Numbered from the stretch's first letter, positions 41,284-50,617 are shown. The stretch is DNA of 64,000 nucleotides from Collinsella aerofaciens (GCF_015548375.1 NZ_JADMWW010000004.1:1-64000), one strand, 5' to 3'. Numbers and translations: made by a program. The notes: generated by a model not told the origin, from the letters alone.

Positions 41284-42999
41284 ATGACGGCCACACCGTG
41301 GGGATTCCGGGACATATTGCCCGAGGAGGCTCAGGCGCGCGAGGAGATCGCGCTGACGGTGAAGGGCTGCTTTAGGGAGCATCATTATCTGCCGGTTGAG
41401 ACGCCGCTGCTCGAGGACAAGGGCTCGCTCGAGGAGGGCGGCCGTATCGCGGACACGCCGTTTAAGCTTTTTGACGATGACGGCCGCTTGTTGGTGGTTC
41501 GTCCCGACAATACGTTGCCGATCGTGCGTTTGGTCTCGACCCGCATGCGCGCGGCCGACTTGCCGCTGCGCCTGCGCTATGAGGCGCCGGTGGTTCGCGA
41601 ATGCCAGCGCAATGCCGGCGGTTCGCGTCAATTTACCCAGCTGGGTTTTGAGCTCATCGGCGCGGGCGATACCGCGGGCGATGTCGAGATCGTCTCGCTG
41701 GTGGCCGAGGCCGTTCGCAAGTTGGCGCTGCCCGATGCGCGCATTATCGCAGGTAGCGTGCGCCCGTTTAAGGAGCTGCTCGCGGCGTGCGAGGATCGCG
41801 AGCTGGCTGCCGAGGCATTGCGTTGCGTACACGTCAACAACTTTGTGGGCCTCGATGCCCGTGTGGCGGCAAGCGCCGAGCCCGAGGCCGTCAAGGCTGC
41901 CATCAGCGAGCTGCCGCGCTTGCACGGCGGCGCTGAGGTACTCGACCGCGTCGACGCGCTTCTGGCGGCGGTGGGCATTGTCGCGCCGCTCACGCGCGAG
42001 CTGCGTGCCCTGGTCGAGGGCCTGGCTCCCGAGGACGCCCAGGTGCTGTCCTTCGACTTCTCCATCATGAACTCGTTTGATTACTACACGGGTCTGGTCT
42101 TTAAGGCCTATGCCGGCGGCCTGCCCGATCCGGTGGGTTCGGGCGGACGCTACGACTCCATCTTTACCGGTGCATTTGGCGACGGCATCGAGGTGCCGGC
42201 GGCGGGCTTCGCCTTTTCGCTCGAGCGTCTAGAGGCCGCGCACACCTCGGCCGAGGACGCTGCTTCCGATGGCGATCACGCCGCGGGCCGTGGCGCCGAG
42301 GGTCCGCTGCGCATTGCCGTGCCCAAGGGCTCGCTTAAGGCCGACACGCTCGACGTGCTCGAGGCCGCGGGCTTGGATGTCTCTGAGCTGCGTGACCCCG
42401 GTCGTCACCTCATCGTGCGCGGCCGCGACACACAGGCCGGTGAGGGTGCGGTCGGCGATATCGAGTTTGTCATCGTGCGTCCCAGCGACGCGCCCGCCTT
42501 TGTGGGCTGCGGCGGTGCCGACTGCGGCATCTGCGGCTGGGACTCGCTTATCGAGGCAGACCTCAACCTGCTGCAGCTGGTCGACCTGGGCTACGGCCTG
42601 TGCACGTTTATCGAGGCGGAGCCCGCGTGGCGCGCCGGCCAGGCCGAGCGCAACTATGCCCGCCGTGGGTCGCTTCGCGTGGCAACCAAGTACCCGCGCA
42701 TCGCGAGTGCCTGGTATGCCGAGCGCGGCGTGAACGCCGACATCGTCTCGCTGCACGGCAACATCGAGCTGGGCCCCATTGTCGGCATGACCGACCGTAT
42801 CGTGGACATCACCGCCACGGGCGCCACGCTGCGCGATAACGACCTCGTTATTACTGGTCGCATTATGGACTGCACGGCCCGCTTCTTTGTCAATCCGGGT
42901 GCCGCACGTCTGGATCCGCGCGTGCGCAATCTGGCAGATCGCTTGGCGGCAGCCGTGAAGGACAAGCATTTTGAGCCCGTTGCGGGCTCGGCACAATAG
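41284..42999 (+). CDS. hisG: HisZ-HisG fusion: ATP phosphoribosyltransferase with its regulatory subunit
   Basis: First committed step of histidine synthesis, from ATP and PRPP. Residues 1 to about 325 are HisZ, a histidyl-tRNA-synthetase-like domain (PWGFRDILPEEA, VRPDNTLPIVRLV, YYTGLVFKAY, GSGGRYDSI). About 342-571 is the short form of HisG (LRIAVPKGSLKADTLDVLEA, GNIELGPIVGMTDRIVDITA). In most bacteria with the short form these are separate proteins of an octamer. A linker rich in Ala, Asp and Gly joins them (about 318-340). GAGGAGG precedes the ATG. It is the first gene of the his operon. Confidence 0.93.
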   Translation: MTATPWGFRDILPEEAQAREEIALTVKGCFREHHYLPVETPLLEDKGSLEEGGRIADTPFKLFDDDGRLLVVRPDNTLPIVRLVSTRMRAADLPLRLRYEAPVVRECQRNAGGSRQFTQLGFELIGAGDTAGDVEIVSLVAEAVRKLALPDARIIAGSVRPFKELLAACEDRELAAEALRCVHVNNFVGLDARVAASAEPEAVKAAISELPRLHGGAEVLDRVDALLAAVGIVAPLTRELRALVEGLAPEDAQVLSFDFSIMNSFDYYTGLVFKAYAGGLPDPVGSGGRYDSIFTGAFGDGIEVPAAGFAFSLERLEAAHTSAEDAASDGDHAAGRGAEGPLRIAVPKGSLKADTLDVLEAAGLDVSELRDPGRHLIVRGRDTQAGEGAVGDIEFVIVRPSDAPAFVGCGGADCGICGWDSLIEADLNLLQLVDLGYGLCTFIEAEPAWRAGQAERNYARRGSLRVATKYPRIASAWYAERGVNADIVSLHGNIELGPIVGMTDRIVDITATGATLRDNDLVITGRIMDCTARFFVNPGAARLDPRVRNLADRLAAAVKDKHFEPVAGSAQ

Positions 43000-43105
43000 C
43001 GCGAGCACGCACGGGCGCCCCAATGTCCGGGCTGCGGGCCGACTGGCGCCGTCGCCCGGTCTCTCGTTTTTCGAACAAAAACCTCGACCGATAGGGGATA
43101 CCGAT

Positions 43106-44542
43106 ATGAAGACCATCAAGCTTGCTCCCGGTGAGCGCCTCGTTACCAACCAGCTCAACCGTAAGGGCGTGCTGCCGCAAAACATCGTCGACGCCGCCCG
43201 CGATATCGTGGCCAACGTGCGTGCCAACGGCGATGCCGCGGTGCGCGATTACTGCCAGCGTTTTGACGGTGTCGAGCTGCAGAGCTTCCGTCTGCTGCAA
43301 GAGCAGATCGATGCCGCGCTCGAAGGCCTCGATCCCGCTTTTGTCGCGGCGCTCGAAAAGGCTGCACGCCAGATTCGCGAGTTCCACCAGCGCGAGGTCG
43401 AGCAGAGCTGGTTTACCACGCGCCCGGACGGCACGATGCTCGGCGTTAAGGTGACCCCGCTTGCTGCAGCTGGAATCTATGTGCCGGGCGGTCGTGCGCA
43501 GTACCCTTCCACCGTGCTTATGAACGCCATTCCCGCCAAGGTCGCTGGCGTTGAGCGCGTGGTCATGGTGACCCCGCCGCAAAAGGACGGCCTGATCAGC
43601 CCCTACACGCTCGCCGCGGCAAAGCTCGGCGGCGTGGACGAGATCTATATGGTGGGCGGCGCCCAGGCCGTGGCCGCACTGGCGTACGGTACCGAGACCA
43701 TTCCGCGCGTCGACAAAATCACCGGCCCGGGCAACGCCTTTGTCGCTGCGGCCAAACAGATTGTCTCGGGTGACGTGGGTATCGATATGGTCGCCGGTCC
43801 CTCCGAGGTCTGCGTGCTGGCCGACGCCACGGCCAAGCCCATGGTGGTCGCGGCCGACCTGATGGCCCAGGCCGAGCACGATCCGCTGGCGGCCTGCTAT
43901 CTGGTGACCTGCGACGAGCAGTTTGCGCGTGAGGTCGAGGCGGGTATCGATATTCTGGTAGCGCAGTCGCCGCGTGCCGAGATCACGCGTGCCTCGCTCG
44001 ACAATGAGGGCACCATCGTGGTGGCCGCCGACATGGCTGCCGCCGTCGAGGCGGTGAACACCGTGGCGCCCGAGCACCTGGAGCTGCACTGCAAGGATGC
44101 GATGGGTCTGCTTGGCGGTATTCGCAACGCCGGCGCCATCTTTGTGGGCGCTTGGAGCTCCGAGCCGCTCGGCGATTACGTTGCTGGCCCCAATCACACG
44201 CTGCCGACCGGCGGCACGGCCATGTTCTCCAACCCGCTTTCGGTGGAGGAGTTCGTCAAGCGCTCGAGTGTTATCTGCTATACACCCGAGGGCCTGCTCT
44301 CGGACGCTCCCGCCACGCAGCGTCTAGCCGAGGCCGAGGGCCTGTGGGCGCACGCGCTTTCTGCTGCCCTGCGTCGTCGCGTGCTGGAGCAGGGCGAGGA
44401 TGCCGTGAGTGCCGAGTCACTGGCTGCGGCCGACCTGACCAAGGTCGCCTGGCCGGGCGACGCCGTGGCGACGGTTGCTGAGGGCGTGGACCTGGCGGCG
44501 GCTGCGGGCGGTGCCGCTGGCGCGACCGGCGAGGAGGCCTAA
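43106..44542 (+). CDS. hisD: Histidinol dehydrogenase
   Basis: Oxidises histidinol to histidine in two NAD-dependent steps and needs Zn. Motifs: [64 protein letters not shown] with metal ligands, [12 protein letters not shown]. 478 aa; the C-terminus is extended by an Ala-rich tail ([17 protein letters not shown]). AGGGG lies 9 bases before the ATG. The 106-base gap from hisZG contains GC-rich inverted repeats. Confidence 0.95.
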   Translation: MKTIKLAPGERLVTNQLNRKGVLPQNIVDAARDIVANVRANGDAAVRDYCQRFDGVELQSFRLLQEQIDAALEGLDPAFVAALEKAARQIREFHQREVEQSWFTTRPDGTMLGVKVTPLAAAGIYVPGGRAQYPSTVLMNAIPAKVAGVERVVMVTPPQKDGLISPYTLAAAKLGGVDEIYMVGGAQAVAALAYGTETIPRVDKITGPGNAFVAAAKQIVSGDVGIDMVAGPSEVCVLADATAKPMVVAADLMAQAEHDPLAACYLVTCDEQFAREVEAGIDILVAQSPRAEITRASLDNEGTIVVAADMAAAVEAVNTVAPEHLELHCKDAMGLLGGIRNAGAIFVGAWSSEPLGDYVAGPNHTLPTGGTAMFSNPLSVEEFVKRSSVICYTPEGLLSDAPATQRLAEAEGLWAHALSAALRRRVLEQGEDAVSAESLAAADLTKVAWPGDAVATVAEGVDLAAAAGGAAGATGEEA

Positions 44543-44543
44543 T

Positions 44544-45659
44544 ATGGCCGAGCTGACGCCCCGCATGAAGGAGCTCGTCCAGCCCTACTTGACCGGCATC
44601 GAGCCCTACGATCCCAACTTTACGCCCACGCGCATCAATCTTTCGGCCAACGAGAACACCTATCCCGTGCCGGCCGGCGTGCGCGAGGCGGTTGATGCGG
44701 CCTTGGCTGCCGCACCGCTCAACCGCTATCCCGACCCCATGTCCAACGACCTGCGCGACGAGCTTGCTGCCTGGCATGGCGTGACGCGCGAGAACATCTG
44801 CGTGGGCAACGGCGGCGACGAGCTACTCTATAACTTCCTGCTGGCGTTTGGCGGCGCGGGGCGGACCCTGCTCAACTGCCCGCCGTGCTTTAGCGAGTAT
44901 GCGTTCTTTGCGTCGCTGTGCCAGACCGAGGTGCGCGACGTGTGGCGCGACCCGGCGACCTTTGAGCTCGACCAGGCGGCGGTGCTTGTGGCGGCTCCCG
45001 AGTGCAATCTGGCGATCGTGACCTCGCCCAACAATCCCACGGGTGACGTGGCGCCGCTCGACTTTGTTGCGGCTCTGTGCGATGCCTGCCCCGGCATGGT
45101 CATGGTCGACGAGGCCTACGTGGAGTTTGCCGACGATTCGTTTGGCGCGGCAACTACGGCGCAAGGCCTTATTGCCGAGCATCCTAACCTGGTGATTCTG
45201 CATACACTGTCCAAGGCGTTCGGCGCCGCCGGCACGCGCCTGGGCTATGTGATCGCGGCGCCCGAGGTCATCGACGTGTTCGCGGCGATTCGCCAGATCT
45301 ATTCGGTCAACGTGTTGAGCCAGGCGGCGGCGCTTGCCTGCGTGCGTGCCCGCGATGCGTACGCGCCCGTGGTGGCACAGGTCGCATCCGAGCGCGAGCG
45401 CGAGTTGTGTGCCCTGCGCGCAATGGCTGCCGAGGGTCTGCCCGTGGAGGCGTGGCCGAGCGCGGCGAACTTTGTGCTTGTGCGCACTCCGCATGCCACG
45501 CGCGTGCGCGAGCGTCTGCGCGACGAGTATTCAATTTTGGTGCGCGACTTTAGTTACGCGCCGGGGCTCGCGGACTGTCTGCGCATTACCGTAGGCGCCC
45601 CGCAGGAAAACGACGAGGTGCTGGCCGCGTTTGCCGCGCTGGTGAAGGAGGAGATGTAG
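44544..45659 (+). CDS. hisC: Histidinol-phosphate aminotransferase
   Basis: PLP enzyme that converts imidazole-acetol phosphate and glutamate to histidinol phosphate. INLSANENTYPVPAGV at the N-terminus, IVTSPNNPTGDVAP, MVDEAYVEFADDS and TLSKAFGAAGTRLGYVIA (PLP Lys in SKAF) are all present. 371 aa. The start lies 1 base after the hisD stop, with GAGGAGG inside the end of hisD. Confidence 0.95.
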   Translation: MAELTPRMKELVQPYLTGIEPYDPNFTPTRINLSANENTYPVPAGVREAVDAALAAAPLNRYPDPMSNDLRDELAAWHGVTRENICVGNGGDELLYNFLLAFGGAGRTLLNCPPCFSEYAFFASLCQTEVRDVWRDPATFELDQAAVLVAAPECNLAIVTSPNNPTGDVAPLDFVAALCDACPGMVMVDEAYVEFADDSFGAATTAQGLIAEHPNLVILHTLSKAFGAAGTRLGYVIAAPEVIDVFAAIRQIYSVNVLSQAAALACVRARDAYAPVVAQVASERERELCALRAMAAEGLPVEAWPSAANFVLVRTPHATRVRERLRDEYSILVRDFSYAPGLADCLRITVGAPQENDEVLAAFAALVKEEM

Positions 45660-46247
45660 ATGGACCGCTATGCCGAGGTGACCCGCAAGACGGGGGAGAC
45701 CGACATTGTCGTAAAGCTCGACCTGGACGGATGCGGCGTGTGTGATATCTCGACCGGTGTGCCGTTTTTCGACCACATGCTCAACGCTTTTGGCCGCCAT
45801 GGCCTGTTCGATCTGACGGTGCACGCGGTGGGCGACGTGGAGGTCGATGCGCATCATACCGTCGAGGACACGGGCATTGTGCTGGGCGAGGCGTTTTGCC
45901 AGGCGCTGGGCGACAAGGCGGGCATTACACGCTTTGCCGATGCAGCGATTGCCATGGACGAGACACTCGTGATGGCTGCCGTTGATATTTCGGGCCGCGG
46001 GCAGGCCTACTGTGAGCTGCCCGTGCCGACTGAGCGCGTGGGCAGCTTCGATACCGAGCTGGCCGTCGAGTTCTTCTGCGCCTTTGCGCGCGATGCCAAG
46101 CTCACGCTGCACGTGCGCGAGCTGGTGGGCGGCAACTCGCATCACATTATCGAGGCTGCCTTTAAGGCCGTGGGCCGCACGATGCGCCACGCCTGCGAGC
46201 TCGATCCCCGCGTGCAGGGCATCCCCAGCACCAAGGGATCGCTGTAA
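45660..46247 (+). CDS. hisB: Imidazoleglycerol-phosphate dehydratase
   Basis: Dehydrates IGP to imidazole-acetol phosphate with Mn. Only the dehydratase domain is present (195 aa), with GVPFFDHMLNAFGRH, DAHHTVEDTGIVLGEAF and GGNSHHIIEAAFKAVGR supplying the His ligands. The phosphatase activity that is fused to HisB in E. coli is provided here by the PHP gene at 49511. It starts directly after the hisC stop. Confidence 0.96.
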   Translation: MDRYAEVTRKTGETDIVVKLDLDGCGVCDISTGVPFFDHMLNAFGRHGLFDLTVHAVGDVEVDAHHTVEDTGIVLGEAFCQALGDKAGITRFADAAIAMDETLVMAAVDISGRGQAYCELPVPTERVGSFDTELAVEFFCAFARDAKLTLHVRELVGGNSHHIIEAAFKAVGRTMRHACELDPRVQGIPSTKGSL

Positions 46248-46260
46248 CCGTTACAAGGGT

Positions 46261-46301
46261 AAAACCACCACAGAGGTGCCTGTCTCCTTTGTGGTGGTTT
46301 T
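46261..46301 (+). terminator. Terminator-like hairpin between hisB and hisH
   Basis: A 12-bp perfect stem AAAACCACCACA/TGTGGTGGTTTT with a 17-base loop lies inside the operon. The A and T ends allow partial termination on either strand, which could lower expression of hisH-A-F-I-E. Confidence 0.6.
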
Positions 46302-46327
46302 GGATGATGAGATAAGGGAGGGGTCGC

Positions 46328-47029
46328 GTGGGCGAACCGAAGATCGTGGTGGTCGACTACCACAAGGGCAACTTGTCGAGCGTTGCGCGCGGGCTTGCGC
46401 GCGCCGGTGCCGCCGCCTGCACGTCGGACGATCCGGAGCAGATCCGCAACGCCGACGGCCTGGTCATCCCGGGCGTGGGCGCGTTTTACGACGCGGTCGC
46501 CTTTATGCGCGAGGGCGGCGAGGCGGACGCGGTGCTCGACGCCGTTGCCGCCGGAACTCCGTTGCTCGGTATCTGCCTGGGCCTTCAGTTGTTTTTTGAG
46601 CGCGGCAACGAGGGCGTTCCTGCGAGCGAGAGCGCGGTCGCCGACGGCAACGCCTCCGAGCGGGCCGGTGCCCTCTGGGTCGATGGCCTGGGTATTATGC
46701 GCGGTTCGTGCACGCGCCTGGAGTCGAGCCGCCTGAAGGTGCCGCACGTGGGCTGGGACCAGGTGCACATGACGCCCGCCGGTGCGGCCGATCCGCTGCT
46801 TACTGGTTTTGCCGAGGGTGCCAACATGTACTTCACCCACAGCTACGCGGTGGCCGACGATTCCGATGCCGCCGATGTGCTGGCGCGCACGCACTATACG
46901 CGGAGCTTCCCGTGCATCGTGCGCCATGGCAACGTGTGGGGTTGCCAGTTCCATCCCGAGAAATCCTCCGCGCTGGGTCAGCGCATCCTTAAGAACTTCG
47001 TGAGCATCGTCGAGGGGGCCGGCCGATGA
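46328..47029 (+). CDS. hisH: Imidazole glycerol phosphate synthase, glutamine amidotransferase subunit
   Basis: Frees ammonia from glutamine for HisF. Class I amidotransferase with the nucleophile in LLGICLGLQLFFE and the His-Glu pair in GCQFHPEKSSALG. VVVDYHKGNLSSVARGL is the N-terminal motif. 233 aa, a little longer than usual owing to a loop around residues 98-118. Starts with GTG preceded by GGGAGGGG, and overlaps hisA by 4 bases. Confidence 0.95.
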   Translation: MGEPKIVVVDYHKGNLSSVARGLARAGAAACTSDDPEQIRNADGLVIPGVGAFYDAVAFMREGGEADAVLDAVAAGTPLLGICLGLQLFFERGNEGVPASESAVADGNASERAGALWVDGLGIMRGSCTRLESSRLKVPHVGWDQVHMTPAGAADPLLTGFAEGANMYFTHSYAVADDSDAADVLARTHYTRSFPCIVRHGNVWGCQFHPEKSSALGQRILKNFVSIVEGAGR

Positions 47030-47769
47030 TTCTGTTTCCCGCAATCGATTTGATCGGCGGCAAGGTTGTGCGCCTGGAGCGCGGCGACCGGAGCCGCTGC
47101 AAGGTATATTCCGACGACCCCGTTGCCGTTGCCCGCTCGTTTGCCGAGCAGGGCGCAAGCTGGGTGCACATCGTAGACCTGTCTTCTGCCTTTGGCGAGG
47201 ACGAGGACACGTGCGCTGCCAACTCGGCGGCGATAAAGGCTATCTGCGGCGTCGACGGCCTGTCTGTGGACGTGGGCGGCGGCGTCCGCTCGCTCGCGCG
47301 CATCGACGAGCTGGCCGGCTATGGTGCTCGCCGTATTGCGCTGGGCACCGTGCTGGTGACCGAGCCGGGTTTTGCCGAAGTGGCAGCCCAAGGCTTTGGC
47401 GAGTTGCTGGTGGCAGACATTGCCGCGCGCGACGGTCAGGTCAAGGTGAATGGCTGGCGTGACGGTGCGGGTGTGGCGCTCGACGACGCCGTGGCGCAGC
47501 TTTCCGAGCTGGGTTTTAAGCATCTGGTGTATACCGACATCGCGCGCGACGGCATGCAGACGGGCATCGACGTAGCGGCGTATCGCCATGTGGCCGAGGT
47601 CGCGGGCTTTCCCGTCGTGGCTTCGGGTGGTATCTCGACGCTCGATGACATCCGCGCACTGGTCGCGGTGGGTGAGGGCGCGATTGAAGGTGCCATTACC
47701 GGTCGCGCGCTCTACGAGGGCAACTTTACGCTGGCCCAGGCACTGGTCGCCGCCCGAGGGGAGGAGTAG
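47026..47769 (+). CDS. hisA: Phosphoribosylformimino-5-aminoimidazole carboxamide ribotide isomerase
   Basis: Amadori isomerisation of ProFAR to PRFAR on a TIM barrel. FPAIDLIGGKVVRLERG gives the first phosphate-binding strand with the catalytic Asp, VDVGGGVRSL and VYTDIARDGMQTGID the second half with the other Asp, and VVASGGISTLDDI the phosphate loop. 247 aa. Overlaps hisH by ATGA. Confidence 0.95.
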   Translation: MILFPAIDLIGGKVVRLERGDRSRCKVYSDDPVAVARSFAEQGASWVHIVDLSSAFGEDEDTCAANSAAIKAICGVDGLSVDVGGGVRSLARIDELAGYGARRIALGTVLVTEPGFAEVAAQGFGELLVADIAARDGQVKVNGWRDGAGVALDDAVAQLSELGFKHLVYTDIARDGMQTGIDVAAYRHVAEVAGFPVVASGGISTLDDIRALVAVGEGAIEGAITGRALYEGNFTLAQALVAARGEE

Positions 47770-47772
47770 CCC

Positions 47773-48555
47773 ATGCTTACCAAACGCGTGATTCCCTGTC
47801 TGGACGTCAAGGACGGCCGTGTGGTTAAGGGCGTCAACTTTGTGAGCTTGCGCGATGCGGGCGATCCGGTGGAGCTGGCGCGCGCCTATGACCGCGAGGG
47901 TGCGGACGAGGTCGTATTTTTGGACATTACCGCGACGAGTGACAACCGTGCGACGACCATCGAGATGGCGGCGCACGCGGCCGAGGAGCTCGCTATTCCC
48001 TATACCGTGGGCGGCGGCTTTCGCGACCTGGCGGGCATGCGGACCATGGTTGCCGCCGGTGCCGACAAGGTGTCGCTCAACTCGGCGGCCGTGCGCGACC
48101 CGTCGCTGATTAGCCAGGCTGCCGCGGCTTTTGGCAGTCAGGCCGTGGTCGTGGCGATCGATGCCAAGCGCGTCGGTTTGCCCGGAGAGCCGGGTGCCGA
48201 CAAGTGGGAAGTCTTTACCGCAGGAGGCCGCAACGCCACGGGCATCGACGCGGTGGCGTGGGCCGAGGAAGCGGCTCGTCGCGGCGCCGGCGAGATCTTG
48301 CTGACCAGTATGGATCGCGACGGCACCAAGGCCGGATTTGACCTGGCGCTCACCCGCGCCGTGGCGCGCGCGGTGCCGATTCCGGTGATCGCGAGCGGCG
48401 GTGTGGGCACGCTCGAGCATTTTGCCGAGGGCGTGATCGAGGGCGAGGCCGATGCCGTGCTGGCGGCAAGCGTCTTTCACTTTGGAACCTTCAGCATTCG
48501 CCAGGTGAAGGAGTATATGGCCAGTCAAGGTATTCCTGTGAGGCTGGACTTCTAA
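47773..48555 (+). CDS. hisF: Imidazole glycerol phosphate synthase, cyclase subunit
   Basis: Uses ammonia from HisH to turn PRFAR into IGP and AICAR. Starts [20 protein letters not shown], the hallmark of HisF with its catalytic Asp, and has [39 protein letters not shown] and [13 protein letters not shown]. 260 aa. It lies 3 bases after hisA. Confidence 0.96.
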   Translation: MLTKRVIPCLDVKDGRVVKGVNFVSLRDAGDPVELARAYDREGADEVVFLDITATSDNRATTIEMAAHAAEELAIPYTVGGGFRDLAGMRTMVAAGADKVSLNSAAVRDPSLISQAAAAFGSQAVVVAIDAKRVGLPGEPGADKWEVFTAGGRNATGIDAVAWAEEAARRGAGEILLTSMDRDGTKAGFDLALTRAVARAVPIPVIASGGVGTLEHFAEGVIEGEADAVLAASVFHFGTFSIRQVKEYMASQGIPVRLDF

Positions 48556-48568
48556 TGCTGCGGCTTGC

Positions 48569-48655
48569 CCAGGCACCCGACCTTCCGGCTCCAACCCTCC
48601 TCGCGTACTTAAGTACGCGTCGTCGGGCTTGTCGCTCGGAATCTCGGGCACCTGG
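48569..48655. repeat. Imperfect palindrome between hisF and hisI
   Basis: The outer arms CCAGGCACCCGACCTTCCG and CGGAATCTCGGGCACCTGG pair at 15 of 19 positions. At the centre is the 18-base perfect palindrome CGCGTACTTAAGTACGCG (48602-48619). It separates hisI and hisE from the rest of the operon by 142 bases. Confidence 0.65.
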
Positions 48656-48697
48656 ACAACCCTCGCCGACCTGCGAAGTTTGAATTTGGGGAGAGAA

Positions 48698-49027
48698 ATG
48701 GAAGAGATAACCGATCCTTCAAAGCTTACATACGACGCCAAGGGGCTGATTCCTTGTGTTGTTCAGCAGTATGACACCGGCGAGGTGCTTATGGTTGCCT
48801 GGATGAATGAGGAATCGGTGGGGCTGACGCTCAAGACCGGGACCACGTGGTTTTGGAGCCGCAGTCGCCAGGAGCTCTGGAACAAGGGCGCGACGAGCGG
48901 CAATATGCAAGCGGTCAAGGAACTCTGGGCCGACTGCGATAGCGATACGCTGCTGGTCAAGGTCGACTCGCCGGGCCCGGCCTGCCATACCGGCAACCGT
49001 ACCTGCTTCTTCAAGAAACTCGCGTAG
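48698..49027 (+). CDS. hisI: Phosphoribosyl-AMP cyclohydrolase
   Basis: Opens the adenine ring of PR-AMP with Zn. [49 protein letters not shown] and the Cys-bearing [13 protein letters not shown] are all family blocks. 109 aa; the HisE domain is a separate gene 45 bases downstream. GGGGAGAG precedes the ATG; the open frame upstream runs through the palindrome and has no site. Confidence 0.95.
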   Translation: MEEITDPSKLTYDAKGLIPCVVQQYDTGEVLMVAWMNEESVGLTLKTGTTWFWSRSRQELWNKGATSGNMQAVKELWADCDSDTLLVKVDSPGPACHTGNRTCFFKKLA

Positions 49028-49072
49028 GGCGGGCGCTCGATTAGACGCTCGGCCACCAGAAAGGATTGAACC

Positions 49073-49390
49073 ATGGGTGTGCGCACCGCAAACGTTCAGG
49101 ATGGAAATATCGGTGAGACGCTGACGGGGCTCGCCGAGGTGATTCACGGTCGTCGTGATGCATCGCCGCAGGAGAGCTATACCGCGCGTCTGCTGACCGA
49201 CGTCGAGGACGAGCTGCTCAAGAAGCTTGCCGAGGAGTCGAGCGAAGTGATCATGGCCTGCAAGGATAACGATCACGATCACATCCGCTACGAGGCCGGC
49301 GACCTGGTCTACCACCTGCTCGTAACCCTTGAGCGCTACGGTATCACCCTCGACGAGCTTGCCGGCGAACTCAACGCCCGCCGCCACTAG
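49073..49390 (+). CDS. hisE: Phosphoribosyl-ATP diphosphatase
   Basis: Hydrolyses PR-ATP to PR-AMP. A MazG-like four-helix fold with SYTARLLTDVEDELLKKLAE and EESSEVIMACKDND carrying the acidic metal ligands, then EAGDLVYHLLVTLER. 105 aa. AGAAAGGA lies about 9 bases before the ATG. Last gene of the his operon. Confidence 0.94.
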   Translation: MGVRTANVQDGNIGETLTGLAEVIHGRRDASPQESYTARLLTDVEDELLKKLAEESSEVIMACKDNDHDHIRYEAGDLVYHLLVTLERYGITLDELAGELNARRH

Positions 49391-49429
49391 TCGTTTGGGA
49401 CAGTCTTTGTTGGTGTAACGGGGTCATGG

Positions 49430-49498
49430 AAGTTGCGGTGAAATAGGGACTGTTTAAGCGCTTCATCAGGCAAAACAATCCCTATTCCACCGCAACTT
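49430..49498 (-). repeat. 69-base palindromic element, copy 1
   Basis: The arms AAGTTGCGGTGAAATAGGGA and TCCCTATTCCACCGCAACTT pair except for one A-C contact, with a further A-C contact farther in; both become G-T pairs if the - strand is transcribed. It fills the convergent gap between hisE and the PHP phosphatase. A second copy of the same length is at 56176. Confidence 0.78.
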
Positions 49499-49510
49499 AT
49501 GAAGGGATGG

Positions 49511-50422
49511 CTAGTCGAGGGGTGTGGGTTCCCATTCGCCGGTGGGGTGGGGGATGTCGAAGGTTCGGTAGCCGCAGTCGTAGGCGTGGGCTTGTGCCTC
49601 GCGGATATTCCAGCAGATGTCGCAGGCGCGGTGCGCGTCCGAGCCAAAGGTGATGGGTACCTCGGCGTGGGCAAAGCAACGCAACAGCCCCGTCGAGGGG
49701 TAATAGTCGTCGAGGCCCTTGCGCGGCGCGGCGGTCGAAACTTCAACGCGGCGGCCTGTATCGTGTGCGCACTCTGCCATCTGCTCCCAAAACGGTGCCG
49801 TATCAAAATCGGGCGCAAAGCCTTCCTTCGAAAAGCGCATGAACAGGTCGGGGTGAGCCATCACATCAAAGTTAAGCGGGCTTTCGCAAGCGCGGCACCA
49901 GTCGTCGACGTAGCGCTCCCACACGCCGCGTACCCCCAGGTTTTCCCAAACGTGCAGGTCGGTGTCATCGTCGATCCAACCGCAAAGGGAATCGGGTGTA
50001 TCGGGGCGAGCGACGTTTTCCGTTCCCGCCATACCCGCGGCACCGGCCATGATATCGCCTGGGTTGCCAATCCAATGCACGCTGCCCAGGCGTACCACGG
50101 CGCTCTGGGACCAGCGCTCAACCAAAGGCTCGCAGCCCTCGTACCAATCGCATTCAAAGCCATAGATAAGCTCGAGCTCCGGCGCAATCTGCGCGGCGAG
50201 TTTGCGGGCGTCCTCAAAGGCCAGACGATGTGCCGGCAGGTCGCCCTCAGTAACCTGCACTTCGCAGTTGGCATCCATGCTGGCAGGCAGGGTGAGATGG
50301 TCGGTCGAGACCATGACGCGGCAGCCGGCCGCAGCAGCGGCGCGAACGTTGTCCTCAAACGAGGCATGTCCGTCCGAAAACGAGGTGTGGGTATGGCAAT
50401 CGACCAGCGGGCAGACAGACAT
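49511..50422 (-). CDS. PHP-family histidinol-phosphatase
   Basis: Removes phosphate from histidinol phosphate, the only step not covered by the operon on the other strand. The PHP metal-binding blocks are clear: VDCHTHTSFSDGHASFEDN, ISTDH-like VSTDHLTLP, FECDWYEG, SVHWIG, DVMAHPDLFMRF and ITFGSDAHRACDI. 303 aa. It is convergent with hisE. A role in another phosphoester hydrolysis is possible, but HisJ/HisK-type sequence features and position favour histidine synthesis. Confidence 0.88.
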   Translation of the reverse strand: MSVCPLVDCHTHTSFSDGHASFEDNVRAAAAAGCRVMVSTDHLTLPASMDANCEVQVTEGDLPAHRLAFEDARKLAAQIAPELELIYGFECDWYEGCEPLVERWSQSAVVRLGSVHWIGNPGDIMAGAAGMAGTENVARPDTPDSLCGWIDDDTDLHVWENLGVRGVWERYVDDWCRACESPLNFDVMAHPDLFMRFSKEGFAPDFDTAPFWEQMAECAHDTGRRVEVSTAAPRKGLDDYYPSTGLLRCFAHAEVPITFGSDAHRACDICWNIREAQAHAYDCGYRTFDIPHPTGEWEPTPLD

Positions 50423-50552
50423 GGCAGCTCCTTTGTGTCAAGCGAATCCGCTCCATTGTAATGGCGCAGCTCTCAACACGCCGGACACGCCGGGGGTCGA
50501 AATCGATTGGAAAGGCTGCGCGACGCGCGGTGCGGCCTCGCTTGCGCTCTCA

Positions 50553-50617
50553 AAACATGTACATCAGCCTCCAAAAGCTGCAAAAAATGACATGTTTGGA
50601 GGCTGATGTACATGTTT
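50553..50617. repeat. Perfect 23-bp inverted repeat upstream of the LarC-like gene
   Basis: The arms (50553-50575 and 50595-50617) include ACATGTACATCAGCCTCC and its complement and enclose a 19-base loop. It lies in the 331-base divergent gap between the PHP and LarC-like genes; nothing else was recognised in that gap. Confidence 0.8.
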
